This document shows positions 53,086 through 62,871 of a DNA stretch of 64,000 nucleotides, piece after piece; positions within the stretch are counted from its first letter, which is position 1, and every line of letters starts with the position of its first letter. The notes under the pieces were generated by a model. The model worked only from the letters and a program-made list of their open reading frames with translations. It searched no databases and was not told the DNA's origin. The stretch is taken from positions 1-64,000 of the forward strand of contig CAZUNO010000003.1 of NCBI GenBank assembly GCA_964621445.1, given 5' to 3'. Origin of the DNA: CAZUNO01 sp964621445 [NCBI: Candidatus Hadarchaeota archaeon] (lineage in GTDB: Archaea > CAYQAE01 > CAYVLA01). A program made the translations under genes and the position numbers.

Positions 53086-53997
53086 ATGGCAGTAACAATT
53101 CTTCATGGAAGGTCGCCGCGGGTAATAATAATTCTGGGTGTACTTCTAATGGCTGTTTATCTTTCCGGCTGTCTATCGGAGGGAGAAGAGGGCGAAAACA
53201 TAGGGGTCATTGTCACCCTACCACCTCAAAGGGAAATGGCAGAAGCTCTGGGAGGAGACAGGGTAGATATCACGGTCATGGTCCCCCCTGATAAAAGCCC
53301 CCACGCCTATGCACCTCTACCGGCTCAGATGACCGCGGTGGCCGAGGCCGAGGTCTACATGAAGATGGGGAGTGGTGTGGAATTCGAGAACAATTACATG
53401 GACGAAATCATGGACCAGAATAAGGATCTACTGGTGGTCGATTGCTCCCAGGATATCCAATTAATAGATATGGGGGAACACCTTCAACAATCGAGCCCGG
53501 CCAATGCTCACAAGGATACCCATATCTGGCTCTCCCCTGAAAACGCCGCCGTTATCGTGGAAAACATGTTCCAGGGACTTGTGGAGGTCGACCCGGAGGG
53601 GCGAGAATTATACGAGCAAAACCGAGACGATTACCTGGAACGTCTACAGGGCCTTGACTCCTATATAGAGGAGCAGCTTCAGGGCATGGAGGGCGAAAGC
53701 TTCCTGGTATATCACCCCGCATGGGGATATTTTGCCGATGCCTACGGCCTCCGGCAGATGGCCATAGAGGAAGAGGGCAAGAAACCCGGCCCGGCCGGGG
53801 TGGCGGCCATAATCGAACAGGCCAAGGAAATGAATATTGGTGCCGTCTTCGTCTCTCCCCAGTTCGATCGCTCCGATGCGGAGACCATCGCTGATGAGAT
53901 AGACGGCGAGGTTATCGTTGTGGACCCCATGGCCCCGGATTACATCGAGAATCTTAAACACGTGTCCCGGATGCTGGCCCAGGGCCTCTCCGAGTAG
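53086..53997 (+). CDS. znuA: Metal ABC transporter substrate-binding lipoprotein
   Basis: The 303-residue protein is of the ZnuA/PsaA cluster-A1 family for zinc or manganese. A lipobox (YLSGCLS) follows a signal peptide. The metal ligands are apparent: histidine in KSPHAYAP, histidine in KDTHIWLSP, histidine in LVYHPAWGYF and an acid in VVDPMAPDY. The histidine-rich loop of ZnuA is absent. The GTTTTAT at about 53054 could be a TATA box. The ATPase and permease genes follow. Zinc is the likeliest cargo, manganese is possible. Confidence 0.9.
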   Translation: MAVTILHGRSPRVIIILGVLLMAVYLSGCLSEGEEGENIGVIVTLPPQREMAEALGGDRVDITVMVPPDKSPHAYAPLPAQMTAVAEAEVYMKMGSGVEFENNYMDEIMDQNKDLLVVDCSQDIQLIDMGEHLQQSSPANAHKDTHIWLSPENAAVIVENMFQGLVEVDPEGRELYEQNRDDYLERLQGLDSYIEEQLQGMEGESFLVYHPAWGYFADAYGLRQMAIEEEGKKPGPAGVAAIIEQAKEMNIGAVFVSPQFDRSDAETIADEIDGEVIVVDPMAPDYIENLKHVSRMLAQGLSE

Positions 53998-54093
53998 CTC
54001 CATCTTTCCAGCAATCGGTAGGACATTAATAGACCCCTCGCCAAGATATTACAGTTCGCGAAAGATCATTAAAACTTGGATAGGAGGGGTGAA

Positions 54094-54864
54094 TTGACCG
54101 AGGAAAACTCGCCTTCAACCGTGATCTCTCTGGACGGAGTATGGGTGAGATTTGACCAGACGACGGTTCTGGAAGGCATAGACCTTTCGGTTCCCAGAGG
54201 AGACTATCTGGCCATCCTGGGACCCAACGGCGGTGGCAAGACCACCCTACTGCGTACGATTCTGGGTCTCGTGAAGCCCGATAAAGGCAAGGTTAGGGTG
54301 CTTGGAAAACCGCCCTCAAGGTCCAGGGATAGAATAGGATACGTTCCACAGTACACCAGGTACGATAGGGACTTCCCGATCAGCGTTTGGGATGTTGCCC
54401 TCATGGGCCGCCTACCACATAACGCACACGTGTCCGGTTACTCCAATGTGGACGAGGAGAAGGTCATGGAGGCGCTGGAAGCGGTTGATATTCAGGATCT
54501 CAGGGACAGACAGATAGATGAGCTCTCCGGCGGTCAAAGGCAACGGCTTTTCATCGCCAGGGCACTGGCCGTTGAACCGGAGATACTTCTACTTGACGAG
54601 CCCACCTCAAGCATCGATACCAGGGTGCAGACAAGCGTCTTCGACCTGTTGGCAGATCTTAACCGGGAAATAACCATAATGCTGGTGACACATGATTTAT
54701 CCGTGGTATCGACCAGAGTAAAAAGGGTCGCCTGTCTAAACAGGAAGCTCATTGTTCATGATGAAAAGCAAGTCTCCAAGGAGGAGCTTGAGGAGACATA
54801 CCAATGTCCCGTGGACCTCATCGCTCACGGGCGTCCCCACCGGGTTTTCGAGGAACATACATGA
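54094..54864 (+). CDS. znuC: Metal ABC transporter ATPase
   Basis: The ATPase has Walker A GPNGGGKTTLL, Q-loop VPQYTRY, signature ELSGGQRQRLFIARAL, Walker B LLLDEPTSS and the H-loop VTHDL. The TTG at 54094 is chosen because GGAGGGGTGA sits just before it; a TTG at 54076 is upstream in frame but its Shine-Dalgarno is inside the coding sequence. It powers the ZnuB permease encoded next, which overlaps it by 4 bases. Confidence 0.93.
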   Translation: MTEENSPSTVISLDGVWVRFDQTTVLEGIDLSVPRGDYLAILGPNGGGKTTLLRTILGLVKPDKGKVRVLGKPPSRSRDRIGYVPQYTRYDRDFPISVWDVALMGRLPHNAHVSGYSNVDEEKVMEALEAVDIQDLRDRQIDELSGGQRQRLFIARALAVEPEILLLDEPTSSIDTRVQTSVFDLLADLNREITIMLVTHDLSVVSTRVKRVACLNRKLIVHDEKQVSKEELEETYQCPVDLIAHGRPHRVFEEHT

Positions 54865-55703
54865 GCCTTGCTGATCTTTTCATGGCATTCCAGTACGCCT
54901 TCGTGAGGAATATGTTTCTGGCTGGCGTGTTGGCCAGCATAGCCTGCGGCATCATCGGAACCTACGTGATCGTGAAGAGATTGGTGTTCATCAGCGGGGG
55001 AATAGCTCATACCTGTTTCGGGGGCATTGGCTTGGCCTACTGGCTTCAATTCGAGCCCATGCTGGGTGCCGTTCTTTTCTCCTTGGTGACCGCGGTAACC
55101 GTGGGTATAACCAGCTTACGGACCAGGATAAGAGAGGACTCGACCATAGGAGCCCTTTGGGTGACGGGAATGGCTCTAGGAGTTATCTTCATAGACCAGG
55201 CTCCAGGTTACGTGCCGGATCCCATGAGCATTCTATTCGGGGACATCCTCCTAGTAAAGACACCCCACCTGTGGCTAATGCTTCTACTGGATATTGGCGT
55301 GGTGCTTACGGTGGCGATTTTTTATCGCCAGCTGCTGGCCATCACCTTTGACCGGGAATTTGCAGAGATCTCCGGCGTGAACACGGATGCACTGTACGTT
55401 TTGCTTCTAAGCCTGGTAGCCCTCACCGTTGTTTTATTGCTAAAGGTGGTGGGTGTGGTGCTGGTAATCGCCTTGCTAACGCTCCCCCCCACGATTGCCG
55501 GTCTATTTACCAACAGGATGAAGAGGATGATGGGACTGGCGGTCCTGGTAGGATTGGTGGTCACCACCCTGGGTTCGACCCTATCATGGCAGTACAATGT
55601 ACCGTCTGGACCTATGATCGTGGTGGTGGCCGTCTCCGCCTTGTTACTTTCCATGGGGGCAAGGAGAGTACTGGACGAGGTTAAAAACAAGGACGAGAAC
55701 TAG
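54861..55703 (+). CDS. znuB: Metal ABC transporter permease
   Basis: The ATG at 54861 overlaps the znuC stop (ATGA), and a longer in-frame opening at 54804 lies inside znuC. About eight membrane segments and the ABC-3 family stretch FISGGIAHTCFGGIGLAYW are present, with LLKVVGVVLVIALLTLPP late. It forms the membrane path of the znuABC system. It converges with the dehydrogenase gene by 4 bases. Confidence 0.93.
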   Translation: MSLADLFMAFQYAFVRNMFLAGVLASIACGIIGTYVIVKRLVFISGGIAHTCFGGIGLAYWLQFEPMLGAVLFSLVTAVTVGITSLRTRIREDSTIGALWVTGMALGVIFIDQAPGYVPDPMSILFGDILLVKTPHLWLMLLLDIGVVLTVAIFYRQLLAITFDREFAEISGVNTDALYVLLLSLVALTVVLLLKVVGVVLVIALLTLPPTIAGLFTNRMKRMMGLAVLVGLVVTTLGSTLSWQYNVPSGPMIVVVAVSALLLSMGARRVLDEVKNKDEN

Positions 55704-56689
55704 GCAACCCATTCCATCATGGACTTCGTTACCTCATTATTCGGTTTCCGGCCCCTTAAAAAAAGATCCAGATCCTCCACCACGGTTCTTCCCTGCCTCC
55801 AGCGCGCCTCCCGGGTCTGACCCGCAATGTGCGGTGTCATGATGGAATTTTTCCCATTCTTCCCCAGATCCTCGGGCTCGAGATCGTAAGTGTCCAGAGC
55901 ACATCTAATCCTACCGGAGTTAACTTCCCGGGCCAGAGCGTCCTCATCCACCAGCTGGCTGCGGGCTGTATTCACGAAGATAGCCCCATCGGGCATTCTA
56001 GCCAGGAGCTCCTCGGTTATCATGCCCCGGTTTGCAGGTATATTTGGCGCATGCAGCGATACGACCCTTGAGCCGGACATTAGCTCCTCCAATGAACAGG
56101 GAAACGCACCTGATTTGCGTATTTCATCCCCGGGTTTGTACGGGTCATAGACGAGAACCCGACAGGAAAAGCCTCGCAGCAAGTCAACCACCCTACGGCC
56201 GACCTCACCCATACCTATGATGCCCACGGTTCGTCCGGTGAGCTCATGCATATCTCCAAACTCAGGTCGCCCCTCACCCCCGGCTTGGACGAAGCTGTTA
56301 TACCTACAGAGATACTTCAGGGAGGACAGTACTAGACCGACGGTAAATTCCGCAACTGAAACCGCTATTGCTGAGGAAGCGTTGGTAACGCAGATGCCCC
56401 GATTGAACACCTCGGGCTCGATATATGATCTAACGCTACCCGCAGCGTGGGAGATTATCTCCAGGATCTCCGCCTTTTCCAGAACATGCCGAGTCACTTT
56501 GGGCGAACCCCAGGAGGTGATTAATCCTCGATGCTCTGCAATGATTTCTGAAAGTTCCTCCTGTTCCATGTCTCCGGGGCCCTGGTAGTAGGTCACCCGG
56601 GCGAAGGACTCGAGCCTGGCGAGCGCATCCTTGTCAAATAGTCTTTCCTGAAGCGAAGGGCTTACAGCCATGAGTATCTTTGGTCCCAT
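55700..56689 (-). CDS. D-2-hydroxyacid dehydrogenase
   Basis: The 329-residue enzyme has the NAD motif VGIIGMGEVGRRVVDL and a nucleotide aspartate in VLVYDPYKP. Catalytic residues fit the family: arginine in FVNTARSQLVDEDAL, glutamate in DTYDLEPEDL and histidine in IMTPHIAGQTR. It is related to phosphoglycerate and glyoxylate dehydrogenases but lacks the long C-terminal ACT domain of SerA. It is upstream of nothing obvious and is likely a catabolic 2-hydroxyacid enzyme. Confidence 0.9.
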   Translation of the reverse strand: MGPKILMAVSPSLQERLFDKDALARLESFARVTYYQGPGDMEQEELSEIIAEHRGLITSWGSPKVTRHVLEKAEILEIISHAAGSVRSYIEPEVFNRGICVTNASSAIAVSVAEFTVGLVLSSLKYLCRYNSFVQAGGEGRPEFGDMHELTGRTVGIIGMGEVGRRVVDLLRGFSCRVLVYDPYKPGDEIRKSGAFPCSLEELMSGSRVVSLHAPNIPANRGMITEELLARMPDGAIFVNTARSQLVDEDALAREVNSGRIRCALDTYDLEPEDLGKNGKNSIMTPHIAGQTREARWRQGRTVVEDLDLFLRGRKPNNEVTKSMMEWVA

Positions 56690-56756
56690 GTCCAGATCCC
56701 TTGCACTTCTTTCTATTAACCGTAATTGGAAAAGGAGGGGTCGGGCAGCGAGAGAC

Positions 56757-59117
56757 CTACCTTTGTCTCCTTCTCAGCCAGGTCTCTGCAACACCTATGC
56801 CCCGATATTCGCCAACCATGGACCAGACCAGGGTTAATGATCCCCCCTCGGTTGCCTCTCTGGGTAATTCGAAAACGAACTGCTTGGGCTGTTTTGGAAT
56901 TTCCATTGGTCCGTGGACCTCGATACCACTGTTGGCGTCCAACTTTAACCTCGTGGTGTGTCTGTATCCCCCATAAGTTACCGTCAGCTCGTAAACCGAA
57001 ACGGGATCGAGGTTCTCGTAACGCATCTTCAAGGGGGCTCCCCAAAGGGTGTTTATCTGTCTCCTCCAGGACAGCCTGCCACCTTTGGCCTTCTCAAAAT
57101 CGAATGCCAGGGCCGGCCTCTCCACCCTGCCGGGATCCTCCTCCCAATCGATTTCCCTGACCAGGTGGGGTTGTTCCTCCGGGTTCCCTAGGTCGTCGTA
57201 AAACCCTCCAGGACCGGCGTCCTTCCAGTTAATCACCTGGTCCACGACCCGCGGGGTCTCCTCATCATTCCCGCTATCCAAAAGGGGTTCTAACTTGGCG
57301 GTAATCCATTCGGAATTATTCAGTGGCTCGTCGAGAAAGTCAAGAATGTCAGCTCTTTGCCGTCCTGCACCGTACTTCCTGCCCAGTTTCATGCCTATAT
57401 TCTGATTTAGTGAAGCAGCCAGAGCTTCGACCCTTTTTCTCAGATCGGTGTCTCCCCCTCTTCGACCAATGATATCCAGGCACGATCTTAGCGAATCCAC
57501 CGATACCTTGCCAGAAAGTTCCTTGAGAGCTTTTTTCTCCAGCTCGTGTTCCTCTTCAAGTTTCCCCTTCACGTATGCATCGAGGTAAGCTCTCAGCACA
57601 AGGAGCTGGAACCGCCAGTTATTCTTCACCGTCTGGGGAGCATCTCGCTCTATCTCACGCCACAATTCGAGAGTGGCTTCAACTGACTCGTTGGTCAGAA
57701 GACTTCCTTTCCAGTTTTGTTCCAGGGCCAAGATGCCCCTTGCCATCTCACCGTTCATGCGGCCTCCCATCAGGTACCGCGAATAATCCGTTAATATCTC
57801 CATCAAAGGGGTGTCGGGGTCCCAGTCCAGGGCGCTCCAAAGTATCTTGTTCAGGTCATCGTTCACACCATCTGAATATGTGACACTACCGCAGAAGTTC
57901 TCGGCGTACAGGTTATGGATATGCTTATGATCCCTGGGACGGGGGTTGGGACACTCCCGGCCCTCAATTAGGGCATATGCGTGGTCCCAATCAGGGGCCT
58001 GGTATTGACACCTTACCGAGTGGCATATATCCGGGTAATTCCGTACCTGGTAATCCCCGGGAAGCCTTTCTCGCATGGTCTCCACCTTCTGGGTTGCCCA
58101 TGGAGAATAAACGAGGCCCCCCAGCCAACTCGGCATATGTTCCTCGATATACTGGTATAGGTAATCATTTTCCCGTGGAGTGAACATCTGGTTGGAAACC
58201 CAAATCTTGGCCTGGGGATGATTTTCCCGGAGTATTGGTGCTAGCTTTCCGGCCAGCTCCATCATCGTCCTTGCCCAGGGCTGACATTTCTCGCATTCGC
58301 ATCCTCCAGGGTCCCCGCCAGGTATGAATACGTGATCTATCCTCTCCAAAGCTCCGAAAAGCTTACGCCTTGATTCCAGTAGTGCCTTTAGACCATTTGA
58401 GGTTGAAGGACAGAGGCGTTCACCGGGTTTGAAACCTTCAATTTCCTGACCCTCGAGAACCGTGTCATTCATGGGCATCCAAACATGGACCTGGAGATCA
58501 TAGGAGTCCAATATCCTCGATAGGTCTTTTGCCATTTGCCAGGCCTTACGCCCGAACCCAGCTTCGTTGATTACCTCCTTGGACGTAGACGGTGCTATGA
58601 GTTCTATGCTGTTGGCTCCCCAGGCCACGAGGTCCCTTATATACTGCTCGTATTCCTCCGTTCCCCAGGAATCGTAGGTGTTGCTCTTGCGACGATAGCC
58701 AATCTGATGGCCTCTCATGGGGTACTGGGGATTACTATGAAGGGAGAAATCGTGTTCTACCCCCACGCCACCGATGGAATATACCATCCTTCTCAGAAGA
58801 CGGCCCACCCCGAAGAGAAGTCCCCTGGAATCCGATCCAAGCACCCAGACCAGATTCCTGTCGCCATCAGCGCCAATGAAGTACCCCTCGGGTTCCACCG
58901 GGCAATTTTCGGTCCCAACTTCCTGGCCTAGATACCCCGGTTGATCCCTGGTTCCTAGTGCAATAACCGGCCGGGAATCATCACCCTCCCAATCTCCTAG
59001 ACGTACTCCGGTTCTCCTCTCAATCTCCTCCACCAGCATCTGTTTTGCCTTGGGTCCTGGTTTATCTTCGAAGAAAAGACGAACGCAGGCTTCGCTCAGA
59101 TCGAATTCCCTCTCCAT
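56757..59117 (-). CDS. Large glycosidase-like protein (GH67/GH115 N-domain type)
   Basis: The 786-residue protein has an N-terminal GH67N-like/GH20-like alpha-beta domain (PVIALGTRDQPGYLG, LVWVLGSDSRGLLFGVGRLLRRM), then a TIM-barrel-like middle (YPMRGHQIGYRRKSNTYD, WGANSIELIAPST, DHVFIPGGDPGGCECEKCQPW) and a C-terminal beta-sandwich-like end. The GCxCxxC resembles DUF4838-type proteins. No signal peptide is visible, so an intracellular substrate such as an oligosaccharide fragment is likely. Catalytic residues cannot be assigned with certainty. Very low similarity to archaeal genes is expected; transfer from bacteria is plausible. Confidence 0.68.
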   Translation of the reverse strand: MEREFDLSEACVRLFFEDKPGPKAKQMLVEEIERRTGVRLGDWEGDDSRPVIALGTRDQPGYLGQEVGTENCPVEPEGYFIGADGDRNLVWVLGSDSRGLLFGVGRLLRRMVYSIGGVGVEHDFSLHSNPQYPMRGHQIGYRRKSNTYDSWGTEEYEQYIRDLVAWGANSIELIAPSTSKEVINEAGFGRKAWQMAKDLSRILDSYDLQVHVWMPMNDTVLEGQEIEGFKPGERLCPSTSNGLKALLESRRKLFGALERIDHVFIPGGDPGGCECEKCQPWARTMMELAGKLAPILRENHPQAKIWVSNQMFTPRENDYLYQYIEEHMPSWLGGLVYSPWATQKVETMRERLPGDYQVRNYPDICHSVRCQYQAPDWDHAYALIEGRECPNPRPRDHKHIHNLYAENFCGSVTYSDGVNDDLNKILWSALDWDPDTPLMEILTDYSRYLMGGRMNGEMARGILALEQNWKGSLLTNESVEATLELWREIERDAPQTVKNNWRFQLLVLRAYLDAYVKGKLEEEHELEKKALKELSGKVSVDSLRSCLDIIGRRGGDTDLRKRVEALAASLNQNIGMKLGRKYGAGRQRADILDFLDEPLNNSEWITAKLEPLLDSGNDEETPRVVDQVINWKDAGPGGFYDDLGNPEEQPHLVREIDWEEDPGRVERPALAFDFEKAKGGRLSWRRQINTLWGAPLKMRYENLDPVSVYELTVTYGGYRHTTRLKLDANSGIEVHGPMEIPKQPKQFVFELPREATEGGSLTLVWSMVGEYRGIGVAETWLRRRQR

Positions 59118-59178
59118 GATCTATCCTCCACGGTCACCGCTCTTCAATGAAACACATGTTTATCCTCCAAGGTATTGT

Positions 59179-59400
59179 TTATTCAAAGACCCTTACGCTA
59201 GGAAGAATGCTCATCCTGATATAGAGAAGGAAAAGGCCACCGAAAAGTATCAACACGCCCCAGGGAACGAACTTCCAACGCTCCGCCATGTCAGGTAAGG
59301 CCAAACCGAGAAGAAGAACCCCGACCACGAGCAGTACCAGGCCCATAAGGACGGGAAGCACTTTCTGGGTCCCTGACCAGGGTTCAAGGGCTTCCTTCAT
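59179..59400 (-). CDS. Small two-span membrane protein at the end of the hydrogenase operon
   Basis: The 73-residue protein has two hydrophobic segments (about 14-35 and 45-62) and starts within the stop of the upstream gene (overlap of 4 bases), so it belongs to the hydrogenase transcript. It does not match a known Ehb subunit in my recollection. It may be a stabilising subunit or a lineage-specific addition. Confidence 0.65.
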   Translation of the reverse strand: MKEALEPWSGTQKVLPVLMGLVLLVVGVLLLGLALPDMAERWKFVPWGVLILFGGLFLLYIRMSILPSVRVFE

Positions 59401-59672
59401 TCCTCAGCATCCCCCGATTTCATTGATTCCATGGCCTTCTTCACGACCTCAATGGCCTGTACCAGGTTTTCCCCCTCCTTGACCGGTCTCACCACCAGAT
59501 CCAGCTCCCTGATAGCCTCAATCATCCCCTCCGAATATATGGGTATATCGATCTTGACCGGCTCGTCCAAAGGATTACCAACCACAACGTCCCTGTAGGG
59601 CAGGTCGGCCACGGGCTCGCATATGTATCCTCCTAGATTTATGACCTTGCCCGGTTCAAAGTAATACTTCAT
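59397..59672 (-). CDS. ehbP: EhbP-like hydrogenase-associated protein
   Basis: The 91-residue soluble protein (VINLGGYICEPVADLPYRDVVVGNP, then EPVKIDIPIYSEGM) resembles what I recall of EhbP, and its position directly after the NuoH-like subunit is where EhbP sits in methanogen Ehb operons. The reading is tentative. It overlaps its neighbours by single codons, indicating obligate cotranscription. Confidence 0.55.
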   Translation of the reverse strand: MKYYFEPGKVINLGGYICEPVADLPYRDVVVGNPLDEPVKIDIPIYSEGMIEAIRELDLVVRPVKEGENLVQAIEVVKKAMESMKSGDAEE

Positions 59673-60691
59673 CAGACGAAACCTCCTATGGTCATCACAA
59701 AGGTGAAGAACCCGACCAGGGTAAGGGCGATCGACAGCGGGATGAGCTGCCTAAAGGTCAGTATGGGACTGAAAGCGCTGAGAATTGACATGGCCACTGG
59801 CAGTATGAGGACCAGTAACAGGTGCAAAAGCAAGGCCACCTCATCCAGAGGGTTCAGCGGGATGCCAAGATATAGGGTAACAAATATGCTGGAAACGGCA
59901 AACATGACCAGGGCCCGCATGAGATAGTAACTAGCCCTCCAGCTGGAGGCCAGCTCCATCATAGGTCCCTCCAGGATGTCCGCCTTGGCCTTACCAATGG
60001 AGAACGGATATTCGTTAAGGATGGCCACGTATCCGAAAAAGAAGACTATGGCCCCGATAATCCCCGGAACGGTTAATATGAAGGGGTTTCCCCCAGATTG
60101 GGCATTGATAATATCCAGGATGTTTATCGATCTGGTGTAGGCAACCGGTATGAAAAGTGCCACGTAAAGGGGAAGAGAGGCTAGCATTATCATCTTCCAC
60201 ATTCTCACGGATCCCCAGTTCTCAAGGGTTGACCTCGCCGCCTGAGGCCACTTGGACCCCTTTGCGGTGTCCGGATATGGAAGCCTGACCGATAGAATGT
60301 TGGATGAGAGGTAGCCCATGACCACGTATACGAATTCCTCCACCTTGAGCAGCCCGATAATTGCCACCAAGCTACCAAGCCCCAGGATATCCGACCACTG
60401 GGGAGTGAGGAAAAGCACCACGAAGTAAACGGACCCAATGCCCACGAAGGGGCTCCACTTGTAGAGCGTGGGCATGGAGGATGTAATTATGGGCTTGTGC
60501 TTGAAGATAAACTTGAAAATGCTGAAGAAACCCGGGGTTAGGATACCGGGACCAATTCTCTGCTGGATTCGGGCCTGGATTTTTCTCTCAATCCCCGGTA
60601 ACACCGTTGCATAAAGCATGGAAACCATGGGTATTCCAAATGAAGCGATGAGAACGCCGCCAATGAAATCTGGATCGGTTAACCAGTCCAT
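59672..60691 (-). CDS. ehbO: NuoH/EhbO-like membrane subunit of group 4 hydrogenase
   Basis: The 339-residue protein has eight or so membrane segments and the family signature GIERKIQARIQQRIGPG. In complex I and group 4 hydrogenases this subunit anchors the hydrogenase module and couples it to ion movement. It starts 2 bases after the large-subunit stop. Assignment to Ehb rather than Ech or Mbh rests on gene order. Confidence 0.87.
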   Translation of the reverse strand: MDWLTDPDFIGGVLIASFGIPMVSMLYATVLPGIERKIQARIQQRIGPGILTPGFFSIFKFIFKHKPIITSSMPTLYKWSPFVGIGSVYFVVLFLTPQWSDILGLGSLVAIIGLLKVEEFVYVVMGYLSSNILSVRLPYPDTAKGSKWPQAARSTLENWGSVRMWKMIMLASLPLYVALFIPVAYTRSINILDIINAQSGGNPFILTVPGIIGAIVFFFGYVAILNEYPFSIGKAKADILEGPMMELASSWRASYYLMRALVMFAVSSIFVTLYLGIPLNPLDEVALLLHLLLVLILPVAMSILSAFSPILTFRQLIPLSIALTLVGFFTFVMTIGGFV

Positions 60692-60693
60692 CG

Positions 60694-61902
60694 TTACTGC
60701 CTCCTCATATCCTCCACGCTCATGATCCTCTCATCTCCCCTCTCATCAACCACCACGAATCTGTTGCAGCAGGTCAAACAAGGATCACAACTGGCTAGAG
60801 TAACCACGCCGTCGGTGAGTTGATCCCCTATACACGCAACTTCCATGGTGGCCAGGTTGGTCATGGTCGGTGTTCTGACTATGTAGTGATTGATCTTACC
60901 CAGAGCATTCAGGGAATACGAATGGTATAGCTCACCACGAGGGACCTCCGTATATCCATGTTGCATCTCCATGGCCCCCGTCTCCCAGTCCCTGTTCAGA
61001 ACCTGATCGTCCCCCATGGCCATTTCAACGCACTGCTTTGCGATATCCAGGGAGACAAAACACTCCAGGGCCCTGGTCTTAATTCGTGCCGCGTTGTCGC
61101 CCTCGTCGAGAACGACCATCTCCCAATCGAAGTTCTCGTACTCATACATGTGGGTCCGATGATCAAATTCCAGGCCCGAGGCCCTTCCCGTGGGCCCGTT
61201 TGCGTGGTACTTCTTGGCCATATCCCTGTCACAGAGCCCGACTTCGCTCAGCCTGGACATGACCATCACGTCGGATAATACACGGTCCACGAATTCCTTC
61301 AACTTTGCCTCCAGATCGTCCATGGCCGCCAGTATCTTCTTGCCCTTCCATTCCGGGATCTGTGTTCTGGGCCTCACCCCGCCGAGGACCGGTATGGAAT
61401 AGTGTACTCGATTTCCGGAGATCATGTACAATAGCTGCATGACCGGCTCTCTCATCAGGAAGGTCCGGTAGGCAAATGTCTCATGGCCCAGGACCTCACA
61501 AGCATGGGCTATGAAGATAAGGTGGCTATGCAGCCTCTCCAGTTCCTGGCCCAGAACCCGTATGGCCACTGCTGCCTCGGGTGGCTCTATTCCCAGGCCG
61601 ATCTCGGCTGTACGCACGGAGTTGAAAAGATGGCCATGGCTGCAGATTCCGCATATACGCTCGGTGATTATATTCGCCTTTTCCACCCGCATGCCCTGCA
61701 GTATTCTCTCTATACCTCTGTGAGCCGGGTCCACCTCGATTTCGCAGTCCCGAATTATCTCGTCCTCAACGAAATACCTGGTCCTATAGGGTTCAAGCAA
61801 CGCGGAGTGGTTGAAACCTATGGGAACCTCGGTCTCGAAGGTTTTTTCCCTCGACCTGCCCTTTCCCATGAATTCGGCATATGGATCATCTTCGGTAGCC
61901 AT
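60694..61902 (-). CDS. ehbN: Group 4 [NiFe] hydrogenase large subunit, Ehb-like
   Basis: The 402-residue subunit carries both nickel-binding pairs: RICGICSHGH near residue 80 and DPCLTC near residue 382. A true NuoD of complex I would lack them, so this is a hydrogen-metabolising enzyme. There is little sequence after the second motif (about 20 residues), so it may not need C-terminal cleavage. It takes electrons from the ferredoxin subunits and makes or uses H2, coupled to an ion gradient. It begins at the stop of the small subunit. Confidence 0.92.
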   Translation of the reverse strand: MATEDDPYAEFMGKGRSREKTFETEVPIGFNHSALLEPYRTRYFVEDEIIRDCEIEVDPAHRGIERILQGMRVEKANIITERICGICSHGHLFNSVRTAEIGLGIEPPEAAVAIRVLGQELERLHSHLIFIAHACEVLGHETFAYRTFLMREPVMQLLYMISGNRVHYSIPVLGGVRPRTQIPEWKGKKILAAMDDLEAKLKEFVDRVLSDVMVMSRLSEVGLCDRDMAKKYHANGPTGRASGLEFDHRTHMYEYENFDWEMVVLDEGDNAARIKTRALECFVSLDIAKQCVEMAMGDDQVLNRDWETGAMEMQHGYTEVPRGELYHSYSLNALGKINHYIVRTPTMTNLATMEVACIGDQLTDGVVTLASCDPCLTCCNRFVVVDERGDERIMSVEDMRRQ

Positions 61903-62348
61903 CAGTCGGACCTCGCAGAAAGTATCTTGATCGCCGTTGCAGCTGTAGATATTATGTCCCGGGGGCGTGGTGGACAGCCAGGGACCTTGGCGTCGACCGG
62001 TATTATCTCTTCAACCGGGCCCGCCAGTTCCCAGCTTGATCCAAGGTCGCCTCCCAGATTCTTGTACACGTTTCCATTTATGGCACAGGCACCAACCGCA
62101 GCCACGACCTTGGGCTCCGGTATCGCTTCGTATATCTCCTTCAACGCGGGTGCTATCTTTTTGGTAACCGGGCCGGTCACCAGTAAAACGTCAGCCTCTC
62201 TCGGATTCCAGGTGAGCAAGACGTTGTACTGCTCCAAATCGTGGACCGGGGAAAACATGGAGGCTACTATCTCTATATCACAGCCATTACATCCGCCGGT
62301 GTAGACCACCATGACATGAATTGAACGCTTTCTGGCCAGGGATTTCAT
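61902..62348 (-). CDS. ehbM: Group 4 [NiFe] hydrogenase small subunit, Ehb-like
   Basis: The 148-residue protein holds the proximal 4Fe-4S cluster between the large subunit and the ferredoxins. Ligands appear in [28 protein letters not shown] and KVPGCPPRP. The length is typical of group 4, which lacks the medial and distal clusters of other small subunits. Overlap with the ferredoxin gene is ATGA. Confidence 0.93.
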   Translation of the reverse strand: MKSLARKRSIHVMVVYTGGCNGCDIEIVASMFSPVHDLEQYNVLLTWNPREADVLLVTGPVTKKIAPALKEIYEAIPEPKVVAAVGACAINGNVYKNLGGDLGSSWELAGPVEEIIPVDAKVPGCPPRPRDIISTAATAIKILSARSD

Positions 62349-62863
62349 TCCACTTCCTCCTGGTCTATTATGGTGCTGGCCTCATCGGCAAGAAGCCTCT
62401 GTATCTCAGCCATCTTGTTATCGGGTATCTTTACGGGTATCTCCAAGAGCTCCGTGGGGTCCTTGGTCAGGTCGGATAGGTCCCTTGGATTGGCCACCTC
62501 TCTGGGGTGGATGGTGGCCGGGAGCCCAAATAAGGCGGTTACCGGACAGTTGTCGTGGCACTGGAAACAGTAGATGCACCTCATGGTATCGATCCTTGGT
62601 ATGCTCTTCTTAACGTAACCGGGAAGTATCTCAACCGGTTCATCTATGGGAACCATCTCAATGCAGTCCATGGGGCACACATTGGCACAAGCACCACATC
62701 CCAGACAACCGTCAACGTTCTCCAGCTGATTAGGTTTAACCGAGCCCGTTAGTATCTCCTTTCTAAGATCCATGCTGGTGGCTCGATCATACCCGAATAA
62801 TAACCTGGAAAGATTCGTGTAGATCCCCTTGAGGAACACCCTGAGGAAACTGGATAATGACAT
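62345..62863 (-). CDS. ehbL: NuoI-like two-cluster ferredoxin subunit, EhbL-like
   Basis: The protein has two 4Fe-4S motifs, [15 protein letters not shown] and [12 protein letters not shown], and passes electrons from the polyferredoxin to the small subunit. The ATG at 62863 (MSLSSF) is chosen because GAGGTGA lies 8 bases ahead of it; a closer ATG at 62872 would overlap that site. It starts just after the polyferredoxin stop. Its C-terminal tail (to residue about 170) is acidic. Confidence 0.88.
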   Translation of the reverse strand: MSLSSFLRVFLKGIYTNLSRLLFGYDRATSMDLRKEILTGSVKPNQLENVDGCLGCGACANVCPMDCIEMVPIDEPVEILPGYVKKSIPRIDTMRCIYCFQCHDNCPVTALFGLPATIHPREVANPRDLSDLTKDPTELLEIPVKIPDNKMAEIQRLLADEASTIIDQEEVE

Positions 62864-62871
62864 GCCTCGCA

